Part shown: positions 53,974-64,000 of the stretch, piece after piece
Layout of the letters: each line of letters opens with the position of its first letter
How positions within the stretch are numbered: position 1 is the first letter of the stretch
From: Taxillus chinensis
Lineage: Eukaryota > Streptophyta > Magnoliopsida > Santalales > Loranthaceae
Direction: 5' to 3'
Length of the DNA: 64,000 bases
NCBI GenBank assembly: GCA_023512835.1
Contig: CM042087.1
Span: 22,005,894 to 22,069,893, forward strand
The notes under the pieces: model-generated
Databases searched by the model: none
What the model saw: the letters and a program-made list of their open reading frames with translations, nothing else
What the model was told of the DNA's origin: nothing
Made by a program: the position numbers and the translations under genes

Positions 53974-56557
53974 ATGCCACCCAGGACCCTCTCTCCCGGC
54001 GTTAATCCCGGCCATCCGGTCGATTGGAACACTTGTTTCCAATCCTCCAGGATGGTTTCGGAGCTTCGCCCCCTTTCGGAAGCAAGTCACATTTTGAACT
54101 TGGTCTCTGATCCCATTGATCTCCTCGTCGACGACATAGCTGAGTTCTACCAGACCCTTCGCTGCATCACCGACTCCATCCGTTCCACCGTTCGGGGTGA
54201 GTCCATCGTCATCACCCCAAACGTCCTTCGAGCTGCTCTCCATCTCCCTTCCGGTCCTCATTAGCACCCAGATCCAGAGCAAATGGTAGCTTCCATGGGC
54301 TACACTTACAAAGGGAAGGAATACAAGGTGAAGTCCTTCTAGGGTCATTATAGATGTCTGGTGACCTTCCTGAGCCGGTGCCTTGGCTCGCATAACGCCC
54401 TTGACTCCATCCCGTACGATCCGCTACTAGTGATGTACGAGTCTTTGAGGGTCTCCCGAAGGATTGGGCGACTTTCTTGTTCCGAATGCTGGTAAACAAC
54501 CCAAAGAATCAATCTTTTGGGTGGATCCTCAGCATTGTCTTCCAGCATCTTCGTTTGTCCCACTTCAACGGACATGGCGTCATTCCCTTTCCTCAGGCCT
54601 TCTACCTTCACCATTTTATGCCTGATGGGAATTTGATAGCCTGCCGTCCCTCTGCTGCTATCCGCCTCTTCCCTGCTCTGGAACAATAGGGTAGCTCGGT
54701 TGGTGACCCAGCCGATAGCTCTACCCCCGAGGTCAGCTCTGCCCATCGATGCTCACGAATTCAGTCTGTAGCTCCTCCTTCCATCTCCTGAGGCTCCCAG
54801 CACAGCGTTCGCACCGACCCATATATCTGAGGTTGCGGGGCCGTCTCATCCAATTTCTCCTCCGGCTGATACTCTAGCACCTTCTGCTGCTGATGTCCCT
54901 ACACCTGATTCTCCCGCTGTTGCTGCTGCTCCTGTTAATGCTGTTGTTGCTGCGGTAGTGGCTAATGTCCCTACTTCTCCTCCGGAAGCACCTTTGCCCC
55001 CACTTCCTCAACCTTGAGACTACTTCGACCATCTCCCCGCCGACACCATAACAGACCTCTGGTTTCGTTTCAGCCTCGCCTGCATAGCCACCATCCCTGA
55101 CAACGACCTCCAGGTGTATTACACTCGCCATACCAAAACCCTAGAGGAAATGATCAGCTGGAACTTGGACCACGACTTCCTTACGCCAACCTCCATTCCT
55201 GACGTCCCTTTTACTGTTAGCTCCGGACCGGCCCATGACGCACGGGTTCCTTCCCCTGCTGAGGTCAGGCCCTCTTCTCCTGCTATAGCCATTCTCATCA
55301 TTGACCTCTTTGGTCAAAGCGGTTCTGATGCCCCGAATGCCTCCGATGTTCGGGTGATCCTTCTATCGATGCTGATGACCAACTGCTCTCTCCAGCTGTT
55401 GACTCCTCTGCCCAACGCACTAATGCACCTCTTCATACGGGGGAGTCCTCTAAAGCCCTGGAGTTTGCACTTCGACGTGCCTCGTTTGGCATGGTTCACT
55501 CTGATGCTGTGATCTCAGCACAGCTGGACCAACACGCCTAAGCCCAGAGCACTCAAATTGCCACCATCGCCATCAAGGTTGATGCTCTCGGTGCCCAACT
55601 CCTCTCTGCTCTAACTAACTCTTCCACTTCCATCGAGCAGAAGATGTATCTTGTAGCCTCATCCGTGCAGTCCTTGACAACCTCATTTGCGGACTTGGCG
55701 CATACGATGGCTCGTCCTCCTATCGCTCCTCGGCAATCTGCCAAAACGGGGGAGAGAGTGCCATCTGATCCTCCTGCAACTTCCTTATCTCATACTAGTA
55801 AGCGGCCAGCATCTACACTGCTTTCAGGAGTACCTATCCCCAAACGCAGCCGCTTCTCTCGGCCCAGCTCCTCAAGTGTAGCTCCTCCTTCGACCTCTCC
55901 ATCCGCGGTTGTTACCTTCCTCCCATTATACGCGGAACGTGATCCACATGATGCGGATGGAAGTGTTTTCAATGAAATGACTAAGTATGTCGTGTCTACT
56001 ACCCAACGAAGATGTCTGTCCGATATGTATCCCTTCTCCCATGAAGATATTTAGACTCTACGTTCTGAGAAGGGTCTGTTTACCACGGATGATATAAACA
56101 ACTTCTCTCAGGCAAGAAAGATGGCGATGAGGTTGTTTTGTCTTTGTACAAGGACAGACATTTGTCCGATGTCTTGCCGTGTTGGTCTAAGGGCTATCTT
56201 CCAGACGTAGCCCATATTCGGACCTTCATCGACAGAACTGACGAGGACAGCAAACCATGGAGAAATCTTTCCTCTGTCCTCATTCCGTACCGGGTCAAGA
56301 TGCCGCACTTCATGCTTATTATCTTTCTGATTCTGTCATAGCAGATGCTCCAAATTGATTCTCACCAAGCTGTGGATAACAAAGTTAGAAAGAATCATCT
56401 AGAACCACTGCATCTTCGACTGATAGAAGCAATAAAGCAATCCGGGCTTTATGAAGACATGAGTCAAATTCCTTTGGCTCCAACTGAAAAGTTGAAGGTG
56501 GCAATTTGGAGCAAGAAGCAAGTGCCTCAACAGCCCAATGGAGATAGCTGCGGAGAC
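53974..56557 (+). pseudogene. ORF3 of A3: Ulp1-like (C48) peptidase ORF, 3' truncated
   Basis: ATG at 53974 in an ORF that starts MPPRTLSPGVNPGHPVDW. It keeps the clearest N-terminal domain (DDIAEFYQTLRCITDSI, STVRGESIVITPNVLRAALH), then stops (54262; after YKVKSF) and frameshifts. Middle blocks: ITDLWFRFSLAC, LDHDFLTPTSIPDVPF, LEFALRRASFGMVHS-like helix, VASSVQSLTTSFADLAHTMA. The C-terminal domain is nearly continuous: His codon 56306-56308 (KMPHFML), Asp codon 56357-56359 (QIDSHQ), then VPQQPNGDSCG with Cys codon 56549-56551. His-Asp spacing is 17 residues, Asp-Cys 64, Gln-Cys 6. One in-frame TAG lies between His and Asp (56339). A chromovirus LTR starts at 56558, so the last ~45 codons are gone. 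Confidence 0.78.
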
Positions 56558-58775
56558 TGTAAGGACCCGTATTTGAGGGGTCCTTGGAGTTAGCCTTGAG
56601 TAAGAGGCCTTGTTTTAGAGAATGAACATCAGCATAGTGATGTGCTCGTCAAATGGAGAATTTTGACTATGCTTGGGCTCGATTCGGAGTTCGAGGCCCT
56701 AAGGGGTATTTTGGGAATTTCACATGAATTAAAATATCCTAATTAATATATTTGAGAGTTTTATTTAAAATATGATTTGGGCTTAATTGTTGGGCTGTGG
56801 AGCTTAATGAAGTGGATTAGGAAACCTTGGTTTTTGGGCTTATAAATGCTGGGCTTTAAATTAATCAAAACTACATCGTTTTGATTATGTGGGAAAACAT
56901 ATAAAGGAAAAGGGTTCAAAATTAGGGGATTTTCTCATTCCAAAACCCTAGCAGCCGTCACTCCTTGAGAGAGAGAGAGAGAGACACGGCCAGAGAGGGA
57001 GACTGCCGGAAAAAGAGAGACACGGCCTGAGACGGCGAGGACGATCCAAGGCCGGTGATCCAAGGATTTCTGTGGTGGACAAGAGCCCAGAGACGTGATT
57101 GCTAGAATACAACGACCAGTTGTATTCTCCGATTTTGAGGTAGGGAATTCGTGTTTGTATTCATGCCTTCTGAGAATTTTGGGTTTACACCCTCTGATGT
57201 GAATATTGAGAATTCTATGTTTATACCCTTTGTTGCGATTACTGAGTTTGCTGGGTACGGATCTGTTATGGTTCTGTTCATGTTGATGTTGAGTTTATGC
57301 CCCCACATGCATATGATGATTGATTGTGAGGTTTCCAGTATATCTGGATAGTTAAAAGTGAATAAAATAATCTGGGATGGTCTAGATGGGTAGGTTGATA
57401 TGAGGGACATAGCTAGAGTTGAAACCAGGCTATGTACCCTAACTTTAGAGTCTAATAACTCACAATCTAAAAATAATTTGAGAGAGGTCCTTTAGAGAAA
57501 AGTGATTAAAACAACAAAACAAAGGTCTTTGTGCAAAATATGGCTGCACGCCATATTGCACGTGAAAAGCCTTTTTCACGTGCAAGCCCATTTGGTCTAA
57601 AATTTTATCTCAGGCTTCCCTGAAAGGTGTAGAAAGCAGGAAGCCAAAAACCCTTGTGCACGTGAAAAGCCCATTTCACGTGCAAGCCCAATTGGTTTGA
57701 AATTTTACCCCAAGGTTCCTTGAGATGTGTAGGAGGCCGGGAGCCAAATATCCCCCCTGCATGTCATATGACCCATATGACGTGCATCCCCTTACCAGAA
57801 CGGTTAAGGAACACTGATATGAGAAAAGAAATTGTATACTGTGAATGTTACTGAGATTGTGGCTGCACTACATGGACTGAGTGTATTGTAAATCATATTG
57901 ATATGTGCTGAGTTGTATTATGTCTGTTGAGTATCTTGTACTGAAATAAATTATGCCTGTTGAGCACCTTGTGCTGAGTTATGTGGTTGCATTTCACTGA
58001 GTTTTGTTTGAGTGCTAAATGTTGTAAGCTACGAGACAGTTGTTGAGCTGGAGCCTTTGATCCACGGGACAGCTGCCAAGCTGGAACCCTTTTGGTTACG
58101 GGACAGTCATTGGACTGGAGCCTTGGATACAGGACAGTCACTAGACTAGAGCCTTGAGTATGGGACAGTTATATCACTGGAACCTCTCTCTCTGAATATG
58201 GGATGTGTTTGATGGTTTTTGTGTGTGGTTTCAACTAGTTCACTACACTAGCACAAGCATCTACTAAACATGCATTCCAGTAGTATGGGATGGGCCTGGG
58301 GAGACTTGATCCTTACTGAGCTATGGTTTGCTCACCCCTCCTTTGAATTGTTCTCCTTGCAGGGTTTAGTCGGCGATAGGTGACAGAGCTGAGGTGATTG
58401 GTCATAGAGGCTATGGGACCCTTCTTATTTGATTGTTAATGTGTCTATGGCTTTCTGTTTTTGTTTGGGCTATTTTGTAAATTGAATTTGGTATTGTGGG
58501 TTTATTAGGAGCTTTTCCCCATTTGAGTTGTAATGGACTTGAGTCCTCTTTGAAATGAAGTAAACTGTGGTATGTTATTTTGACTGAATGATGATTGTGT
58601 GTATGGTTTGGAATCAGGGGCATGTCCTTTGGCATGTTAGCTTGGATGTGTTGTATTGGGATAGCACCCGTTGTATAAGTCCAGACTAGGTGCTTGCACC
58701 AACCCCTTGACCCTTCGGGTGCAGGCATGGGCAGTTTCTAACCGTTTCCCGGTGTAAGGAAATTGGGGCGTGACA
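56558..58775 (+). repeat. 5' LTR of plus-strand chromovirus
   Basis: 2218 bp, TGTAAGGACCCGTATTTG to ATTGGGGCGTGACA. Palindrome ATCAAAACTACATCGTTTTGAT lies in bases 56864-56885 and CATATAAAGG at 56899-56908, then GA repeats near 56967. Three hairpin modules lie at 57556-57786. A ~35-bp degenerate minisatellite (GGGACAGT...GGACTGGAGCCTT) lies at 58027-58190. Confidence 0.9.
57556..57786. promoter_or_regulatory. three ~30-bp hairpins with G-box/ACGT cores
   Basis: TTGCACGTGAA...TTCACGTGCAA at 57556-57585, a close copy at about 57657-57685, and TGCATGTCATATG...CATATGACGTGCA at 57758-57786, within ~105-bp tandem modules sharing AAGCCCAATTGGT...GGAGCCAAA. Confidence 0.75.
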
Positions 58776-58778
58776 ATA

Positions 58779-58790
58779 TGGTATCAGAGC
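58779..58790 (+). other. primer binding site
   Basis: Exact TGGTATCAGAGC, three bases after the LTR end. Confidence 0.95.
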
Positions 58791-59357
58791 ATTCATGGTC
58801 TAGTGGACCTAGGATAGTGGGGGGATGATTACTTTTGAGACCCTTAGAAGACAGTATAGGGCACGCCTGATCACCATGGACCTATCTGGTTTTCTGGGGT
58901 GTACTCAGGAGTAGTTAAACCAGGGAGTAGGACATTTGCATTTGGGTTGAGGTGCATACATATGTGGCATTAGGGCACTAGTTTGAATTTCTGTATAAAT
59001 GTTATGATCTGGTGTGATACGTTGCTGAACATAATTGTTGAACTTGATACTGAAACTTGATGTTGAAACTTGATATTGAATAATGAATGCTGAGTGATTG
59101 AGGCTGAAAGTTGATACTGAGTGTTAATGTTAAGTGTTAGAGCTGAATAATTGATGCTGAATGTTAGTACTGGATAATTGGTACTGAATGTTCTTATTAC
59201 ATAACTGATACTGAAAGTTTATGCTGGAAGTTGATACTGTGTGTGAATTGTTATTATGCAATTCTGGGCAATTACCCTATATGTGTACCTCATGGTCCAT
59301 AGGAATGAGGGTGTGTAACCTGAGATACTGACTCTACTCTTATCTAATGTGTGGAAA
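58791..59357 (+). repeat. gag leader with degenerate TTGATACTGAA repeats
   Basis: From about 59035 to 59245 the leader consists of about ten imperfect ~20-bp repeats around TTGATACTGAA(T/A)GTT. The first 240 bp show nothing recognisable. Confidence 0.7.
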
Positions 59358-59655
59358 ATGCCTCCTAGGAGAATAACCCGAGCTACCCCAGCTGTAGAAG
59401 ATAAGTCTTCTGCATGGGTTGGACAAGAGGGAGAACCACGAGTAGAGGGTGATGATCCTATAGAGCGGATCATGGCCCAAGTCAGTGCTTTGAGCGAGAA
59501 TGTACAAGGAATGTGTGAGGACCTCAGGGGAGAGATCCTAAATGAGGTACGTCAGGAGATGCTGGCACGATAGGCAGCGCCACCTTCCCCACCCCGTGAG
59601 GCAGAACCTCCACGTAGGCAGGAAGTGCCAGTAAGACGGGAGGAAGAAGACGTGG
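59358..59655 (+). pseudogene. gag: gag N-terminus of chromovirus
   Basis: ATG at 59358 (MPPRRITRATPAVED). Basic start, acidic linker, then a helix (ERIMAQVSALSENVQGMCED) and a Pro/Arg-rich part. A TAG at about 59571 stands in a likely Gln position. Ends where the minus-strand LTR begins (59656). Confidence 0.75.
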
Positions 59656-60146
59656 TGTCACGCCCCGGATTTCCAACCCGAGGAAACCGGTACGTGACTT
59701 CCCTTTTACCCACACGGAGGGCAAAGGGGTTAGGATACAAATCAAGAATTTAACATTTTAAACATTCACAACACATTCAAGAAAAATAAAGTCCATCAAA
59801 GCAGTCCACAAAACAAATCAGTCTTTATTACAAAGTCCTCTTTTCAATCCATCCCCATTGGGGTTACATCAGTTCCCATAAAAATAACATAAACAAGAAA
59901 GTGAATAAGGCCTTCCACCTTGGAGTCCCACCTAACGCCTGTAGGTTCCTGTAAAGAAAACAACATGGTAGGAGGGGTGAGCAACCACACGGCCAGTAGG
60001 GATCATGTCTCCCCAACCCATCCCATGCACCTAACATCTACATGCCTTGTGTACAAGTGCTGTGTCGTGATACAATCATTCCACCAGATGTAATTTCAGG
60101 CTATAGCAGCAAACATAATCATACACAAGCTGGTACATAAACACTC

Positions 60147-60325
60147 CCGGGCTTCCACAGCCACCGGGTCCCAAGAACAGTCCCGGGCTTCCACGCCCAC
60201 CGGGTTCCACAAAACAGTCCCCTGGGCTTCCCACACCACCGGGTTCCACAAAACAGCCCCGGGCTTCCACGACCACCGGGTTCCACAAAACAGTCCCTGG
60301 GCTTCCACAGCCACCGGGTGTACAA
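60147..60325. repeat. ~37-bp minisatellite, five units
   Basis: Unit GGGCTTCCACAGCCACCGGG followed by TTCCACAAAACAGTCCC. The related solo LTR at 10531-12276 has only one such unit (near 11595-11625). Confidence 0.9.
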
Positions 60326-60932
60326 GCAAACACGCAGCACATAAGGCCATACAGGCATAACATCAAACACTTAATATGCTTAGTCACACGGAAATAACGT
60401 CGAACACTTAGCATGCATATATTCACAGGCTTACAAACCCAGCCACACAGCTATTATTCCAAACACATAATATACATAGCCTCACAGGCATTATTTCAAA
60501 CACGTTCTGAGCATACACACAGGCATATTCATACAGGCATATCCACACCGGCATTTTATCAAACACTTAACATGCACCAACCACCCAATCTCGAAATCAC
60601 ACCAAAACGCCATCGAAGGCCAACATTCATATAGGAGGTCACACCTATATGAATTTACATATAAATAATATAACGAGATATAACTCATATTCTGCCCTAG
60701 GACCCTAGGACAGAGGAGGACTTAGGAAGAACAGAACCCCTACCTCAAGGAAAACGCAACAACACAAAGAACGGTCCGATCCCAAGCCGAACGCCGTCCA
60801 CCCACGAAGCACCGACCACCCACGCAAGACGCCCAGGCAAGAACCAGGAGCTCTCCTTCCCCTCTCTCTCTCTCTCTGCGACGGCCGGTGAAGCAACAAA
60901 CCCTAAACCTAAAACAGAGGGACTCCTCCTCC

Positions 60933-61009
60933 TTATATAGACAACACAACATCAAAACGACGTAGTTTTGATTAAGTGAATCCCAGGATCAAAACGACGT
61001 AGTTTTGAT
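60933..61009 (-). promoter_or_regulatory. twin ACGT palindromes and TATA box
   Basis: Two copies of a 22-bp perfect palindrome around CAAAACGACGTAGTTTTG stand 10-70 bp upstream (minus strand) of a TATA box at 60940-60933. Confidence 0.7.
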
Positions 61010-61138
61010 CACACAAGTTACCACCTTTCCGCACCCATATAGGCCAAAATACTCGGAATTTCAACATGGTCCTTTGGAGAAAGTTCCTTAGAATGACAAA
61101 ACCAAGGGAACCATGCAAAAATATGGCTGCACGCCAAT

Positions 61139-61353
61139 TTGCACGTGAATTCCCAATTCACGTGCAACTCCATATGAACTCCAAATGCTCTCAAACTTCA
61201 CCCCTAGCCTCCTTGCATCATTTGGAAGACAATTACTCTTGCACGTGAATTGGACCCATATCACGTGCACCTCACATACATGTCCATTTGGCCTGAAACT
61301 TCGTGATAGATAGAGGACATCATTCTAAGCATCTTTCCTTTTGCACGTGAATT
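61139..61353. promoter_or_regulatory. G-box hairpins in LTR
   Basis: TTGCACGTGAATT...AATTCACGTGCAA (61139-61167), TTGCACGTGAATT...ATCACGTGCAC (61239-61270) and a half-site TTGCACGTGAATTC (61341-61354). Confidence 0.75.
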
Positions 61354-61438
61354 CATTGGAGTCCATTTACTAGGTCAAAATCTAGAAAAACTCTACTCAG
61401 GAGGCAAAACCGACTAACTCAAGGTACGGGTCCTTACA

Positions 61439-61769
61439 TCCTCTCCCCCTTAAGACTTTTCGTCCTCGAAAAGAAATGACACAAGAGGAAAACAACACAA
61501 GCTACCCATTTGCCACACGGCGAGCCACAACACCCAAATGGGTCATACACCACACACAAGACAACGGCACATAACAAGTACCACCATAACCCATAACCAC
61601 AATAATGCACATAACACATGTCCACATGGCACGAATACACATCTCAAGGCACATCACAAATAAGAACACATGTCTTTAAAAGACAATACAAATACATCAA
61701 CTAATACAAGAAAACACATCACAAGAAAACATCACTATCCATCCCTGGCCAACAGACCACCTCCCACGC
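61439..61769 (-). other. 3' UTR and polypurine tract of chromovirus
   Basis: On the minus strand CGAGGACGAAAAGTCTTAAG then GGGGGAGAGGA abuts the LTR. A similar string, CGAGGACGAACATTCTTAAG then CGTGGGAGG, spans the pol stop about 320 bp upstream. No ORF between them. Confidence 0.75.
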
Positions 61770-64000
61770 TTAAGAATGTTCGTCCTCGAACAAGTCCGGG
61801 TCTTGCTCACGCATCATGGACTCACGTTCCCATGTCTCCTCCTCAATGCCACGGTGCTGCCACAGCACGCGAACCAAAGGAATAGCACGACCACGCAAAA
61901 GCTTTTCCCCGCCGATCTAGGATACGGATAGGGGCCTCAAGGACGGACATGTCATCCTCGATGTCCAACGTCCCCCAATCAATCACATGAGTGGGGTCAG
62001 GGTGATACTTCCGCAATCGGGACACGTGAAACACGTTGTGCACTCGACTCACCCGCGGTGGTAACGCTAACCGGTAGGCCACAGGCCCTACACGATCCAG
62101 AATCTCAAAAGGACCAATAAACCGCGGAGATAGCTTGGAACCCCGCCCAAACCGTCGATGACCACGTCGTGGAGAGACACGAAGGAACACATGATCACCA
62201 ACGAGAAAACTCCAAAGGTCGCCGTCGCTGATCCGCATAAGATCTTGCCGACTCGAGCCGCCAACAAACGCCGATGAATCAACTTGACCTTCTCGGTAGC
62301 CTCTTGAACCAACTGCGGTCCCAAGAGAGCTGTCTCCCCCACCTCGGTCCAACACAAAGGGGATCGACACGGCCGTCCATACAACGCCTCAAAAGGAGCC
62401 ATCCCAATGGATGCTTGATAACCGTTGTTGTAGGCAAACTCCACCAAAGGAAGGTGAGTTGCCCACGAACCCCCAAAGTCTAACACACAGGCCCGTAACA
62501 TGTCCTCCAAAGTCCGATTCGTCCTCTCTGTCCGGCCGTCGGTCTCAGGGTGAAAGGCTGTACTCAAGTGAAGCTTGGTCCCCATAGCCTCCTGCAAACC
62601 TGCCTGAAACGGGAAGTGAACCTCGAATCCCGGTCCGAGACAACCGATGATGGTACGCCATGCGGTCTCACAATCTCGTTCATGTACGGTGACTCAAGGT
62701 CCCAACAGAGTCCCGCTCGCGAACAACAAGGAAATGGGCCGACTTTGTGAGTCGATCCACAATCACCCAAATCATATCCTTCCTCCCGGTGGTGGGTGGA
62801 AGACCGGTCACAAAATCCATCGCTATATGGTCCCACTTCCACTCCGCTATGGGCAAGGGCCGTAACATGCCCGCCGGCCGCCGATGCTCAACCTTCACCT
62901 GCCGACACGTGAGGCACCGCGAAACAAAGGCAGCCACATCGCGTTTCATCCCAGGCCACCAAAAATGTGCCCGAAGCGCATGATACATCTTCGTACCCCC
63001 CTGGATGCACAGCAACTCTAGACCGGTGGAACTCCCTCATCACCTCATCCCCGAGGGAAGAAGCCACGACCAACCGCCCCTGAAATGACAACTCATGCTC
63101 AGGACCTTCGTCCGGTCCCCAGATAGCTCCCCAGCCTCAATACGGGCACGGAGAACCTCACACTCAATGTCACCCAGTTGTTCCTCCCGGACGCGCTGGT
63201 ACAACTCAGGCACAACCACCAAAGGACTCGGGACTGTCCCACCATCACGAACAACATGCCGCACTGCAACATTGCCAACCGCTCCATCGCCTTCCACTCT
63301 CTCACGGCCACCTCGGCTTTCCCTTTTCTCGCTCAATGCATCGCCCACAACATTACCCTTGCCCGGGGTATAGGCAAGAGTAAAATCAAAAGTCTGCAAA
63401 TACTCCACCCATCTCCTTTGCCTCAAATTCAAGTCCTTCGAGTAAAGATGTACCGAAGGCTCTTGTGATCCGAGAACACCACAAACTTTTCCCCCCAAGA
63501 GGTAGTGCTGCCAACTTTTCAGGGCGAAGATGACAGCAGCTAACTCAAGGTCATGAGTAGGATAATTCTCGCTCATGAGGCTTCAATTGCCTTGACCCAT
63601 AAGCTACCACACCGTGCTCCCGCATAAGCACACACCCCAAACCAACCCTGGACGCATCACAATACACTTCATATGGAATATCCTCCCGAGGTAACCTCAA
63701 CACAGGTGCAGTGGTCAAACGGGTTTTGAGAGTCTCAAACGCCTGCTGACACTTGTCTGTCCACTCAAATTTCACTCCTTTCCTAGTCAACGCCGTCATA
63801 GGAGCCGCCAAACGGGAGAACCCCTCTACAAAACGACGATAGTACCCCGCCAAACCAAGAAAACTACGGATCTCAAAAACGTTGGTTGGTCTCGCCCACG
63901 ATGCCACGGCCTCAATCTTGGCTGGGTCCACCCTAACTCCCTCAGCTGACACCACATGGCCAAGAAAGTGAACCTCCTGACCAAAACTCACACTTGCTAA
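61770..64000 (-). pseudogene. pol: chromovirus pol: RT end, RNase H, integrase, chromodomain-like tail
   Basis: From the right edge inward: RT terminus and RNase H start ([40 protein letters not shown], 63551-63991); a frameshift near 63576; RNase H ([35 protein letters not shown]); integrase zinc finger (FHRSRVAVHPGG; CLTCRQVKVEH); catalytic core with [20 protein letters not shown] and [20 protein letters not shown]; then [40 protein letters not shown]. The tail matches Tekay-type chromodomains (IRILDRRGKAF; IPLVRV; EEETWERESMMRE) and ends FEDEHS with TAA at 61772-61770. At least four frameshifts; not functional. Confidence 0.9.

Larger units (their letters stand above)
47296..56557 (+). mobile_element. 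copia family A, copy A3, 5' and 3' truncated
   Basis: Plus-strand gag terminus, protease-integrase, RT, RNase H (split by an LTR remnant 50487-52014), spacer, TATA and ORF3, in the same order as A2. The 5' part was displaced by the A2 insertion at 47295. The 3' end is cut by a chromovirus LTR at 56558, one codon after the ORF3 CysGly. Confidence 0.92.
56558..59655 (+). mobile_element. chromovirus-type gypsy element: 5' LTR, primer site, gag start
   Basis: LTR 56558-58775, primer site, leader with degenerate repeats, and the first ~100 gag codons. It is broken at 59655 by the LTR of a second, minus-strand element, so the remainder should lie beyond the window. Confidence 0.88.
59656..61438 (-). 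repeat. 3' LTR of minus-strand chromovirus
   Basis: 1783 bp; plus strand TGTCACGCCCCGG to CGGGTCCTTACA. It carries a five-unit ~37-bp minisatellite (60147-60325), a TATA box TTATATAG (60933-60940, read on minus), twin palindromes (60951-60972, 60988-61009) and G-box hairpins (61139-61167, 61239-61270). Confidence 0.92.
59656..64000 (-). mobile_element. chromovirus (Tekay-like) gypsy element, 3' part
   Basis: 3' LTR (61438-59656), polypurine tract, 3' UTR and pol running out of the right edge. Inserted in gag of the plus-strand chromovirus; CGTGG (59651-59655) should recur at its other end. The chromodomain-like tail after integrase suggests the Tekay/Del branch. Confidence 0.9.

Noticed and set aside
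58779..58790. tRNA gene at the Met-tRNA-like sequence
   Set aside because: Only the 12-base primer complement is present, placed at an LTR border; no tRNA body follows.
60076..60426. Minus-strand ORFs with Gly/Val/Trp-rich repeats
   Set aside because: They are translations of the 37-bp LTR minisatellite; the unit leaves all frames open by chance.

Overview
The window is plant nuclear DNA, from an angiosperm that is probably not a grass (low confidence on the clade). I found no ordinary host gene, no tRNA or rRNA gene and no CRISPR array. It is a nest of LTR retrotransposons. The evidence is initiator-Met-tRNA primer sites, TG...CA LTRs, 5-bp target duplications, copia and gypsy gag-pol fragments, TA- and GA-rich microsatellites and very little single-copy sequence.

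Layout. (1) 1-4507: a minus-strand Ty1/copia element, family A (copy A0), cut by the left edge. (2) 4508-20071: a gypsy element of Tat/Ogre type with a ~3.5 kb LTR and a broken gag but no pol. A0 sits in its 5' LTR. Copy A1 (13405-17050) sits in its 3' LTR, and a solo LTR (10531-12276) sits in its internal tandem repeats. (3) 20072-20515: unclassified sequence. (4) 20516-25378: a second copia family (B), cut in pol by a family A LTR (25379-26520). (5) 26521-31312: the 3' end and 3' LTR of a chromovirus-type gypsy element, split by a 2.3 kb solo LTR. (6) 31313-47295: nearly complete minus-strand copia copy A2, with two solo LTRs inside it. A2 itself landed in gag of (7) the plus-strand copy A3 (47296-56557), which is also split by an LTR remnant. 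(8) 56558-59655: LTR, primer site and gag start of a plus-strand chromovirus that landed in A3. (9) 59656-64000: LTR and pol (to the chromodomain-like tail) of a minus-strand chromovirus that landed in that gag.

The most unusual content is in family A. Between RNase H and the 3' LTR, on the sense strand, it carries a third open reading frame (ORF3) of about 900 codons. Three copies are visible (A1, A2, A3). The C-terminal part has the His/Asp/Gln/Cys pattern of an Ulp1/SENP-type (C48) cysteine peptidase. Both copies that keep the upstream region have a TATA-like box 105-115 bp before the ORF3 ATG. Families A and B also share an in-frame stop codon between gag and pol, with conserved coding sequence after it, which suggests readthrough. 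Unrelated LTRs share two palindromic promoter-like modules: an ACGT palindrome just upstream of TATA, and G-box hairpins. Every copy is broken by stops, frameshifts or insertions, so this is a fossil record and not a set of active elements.
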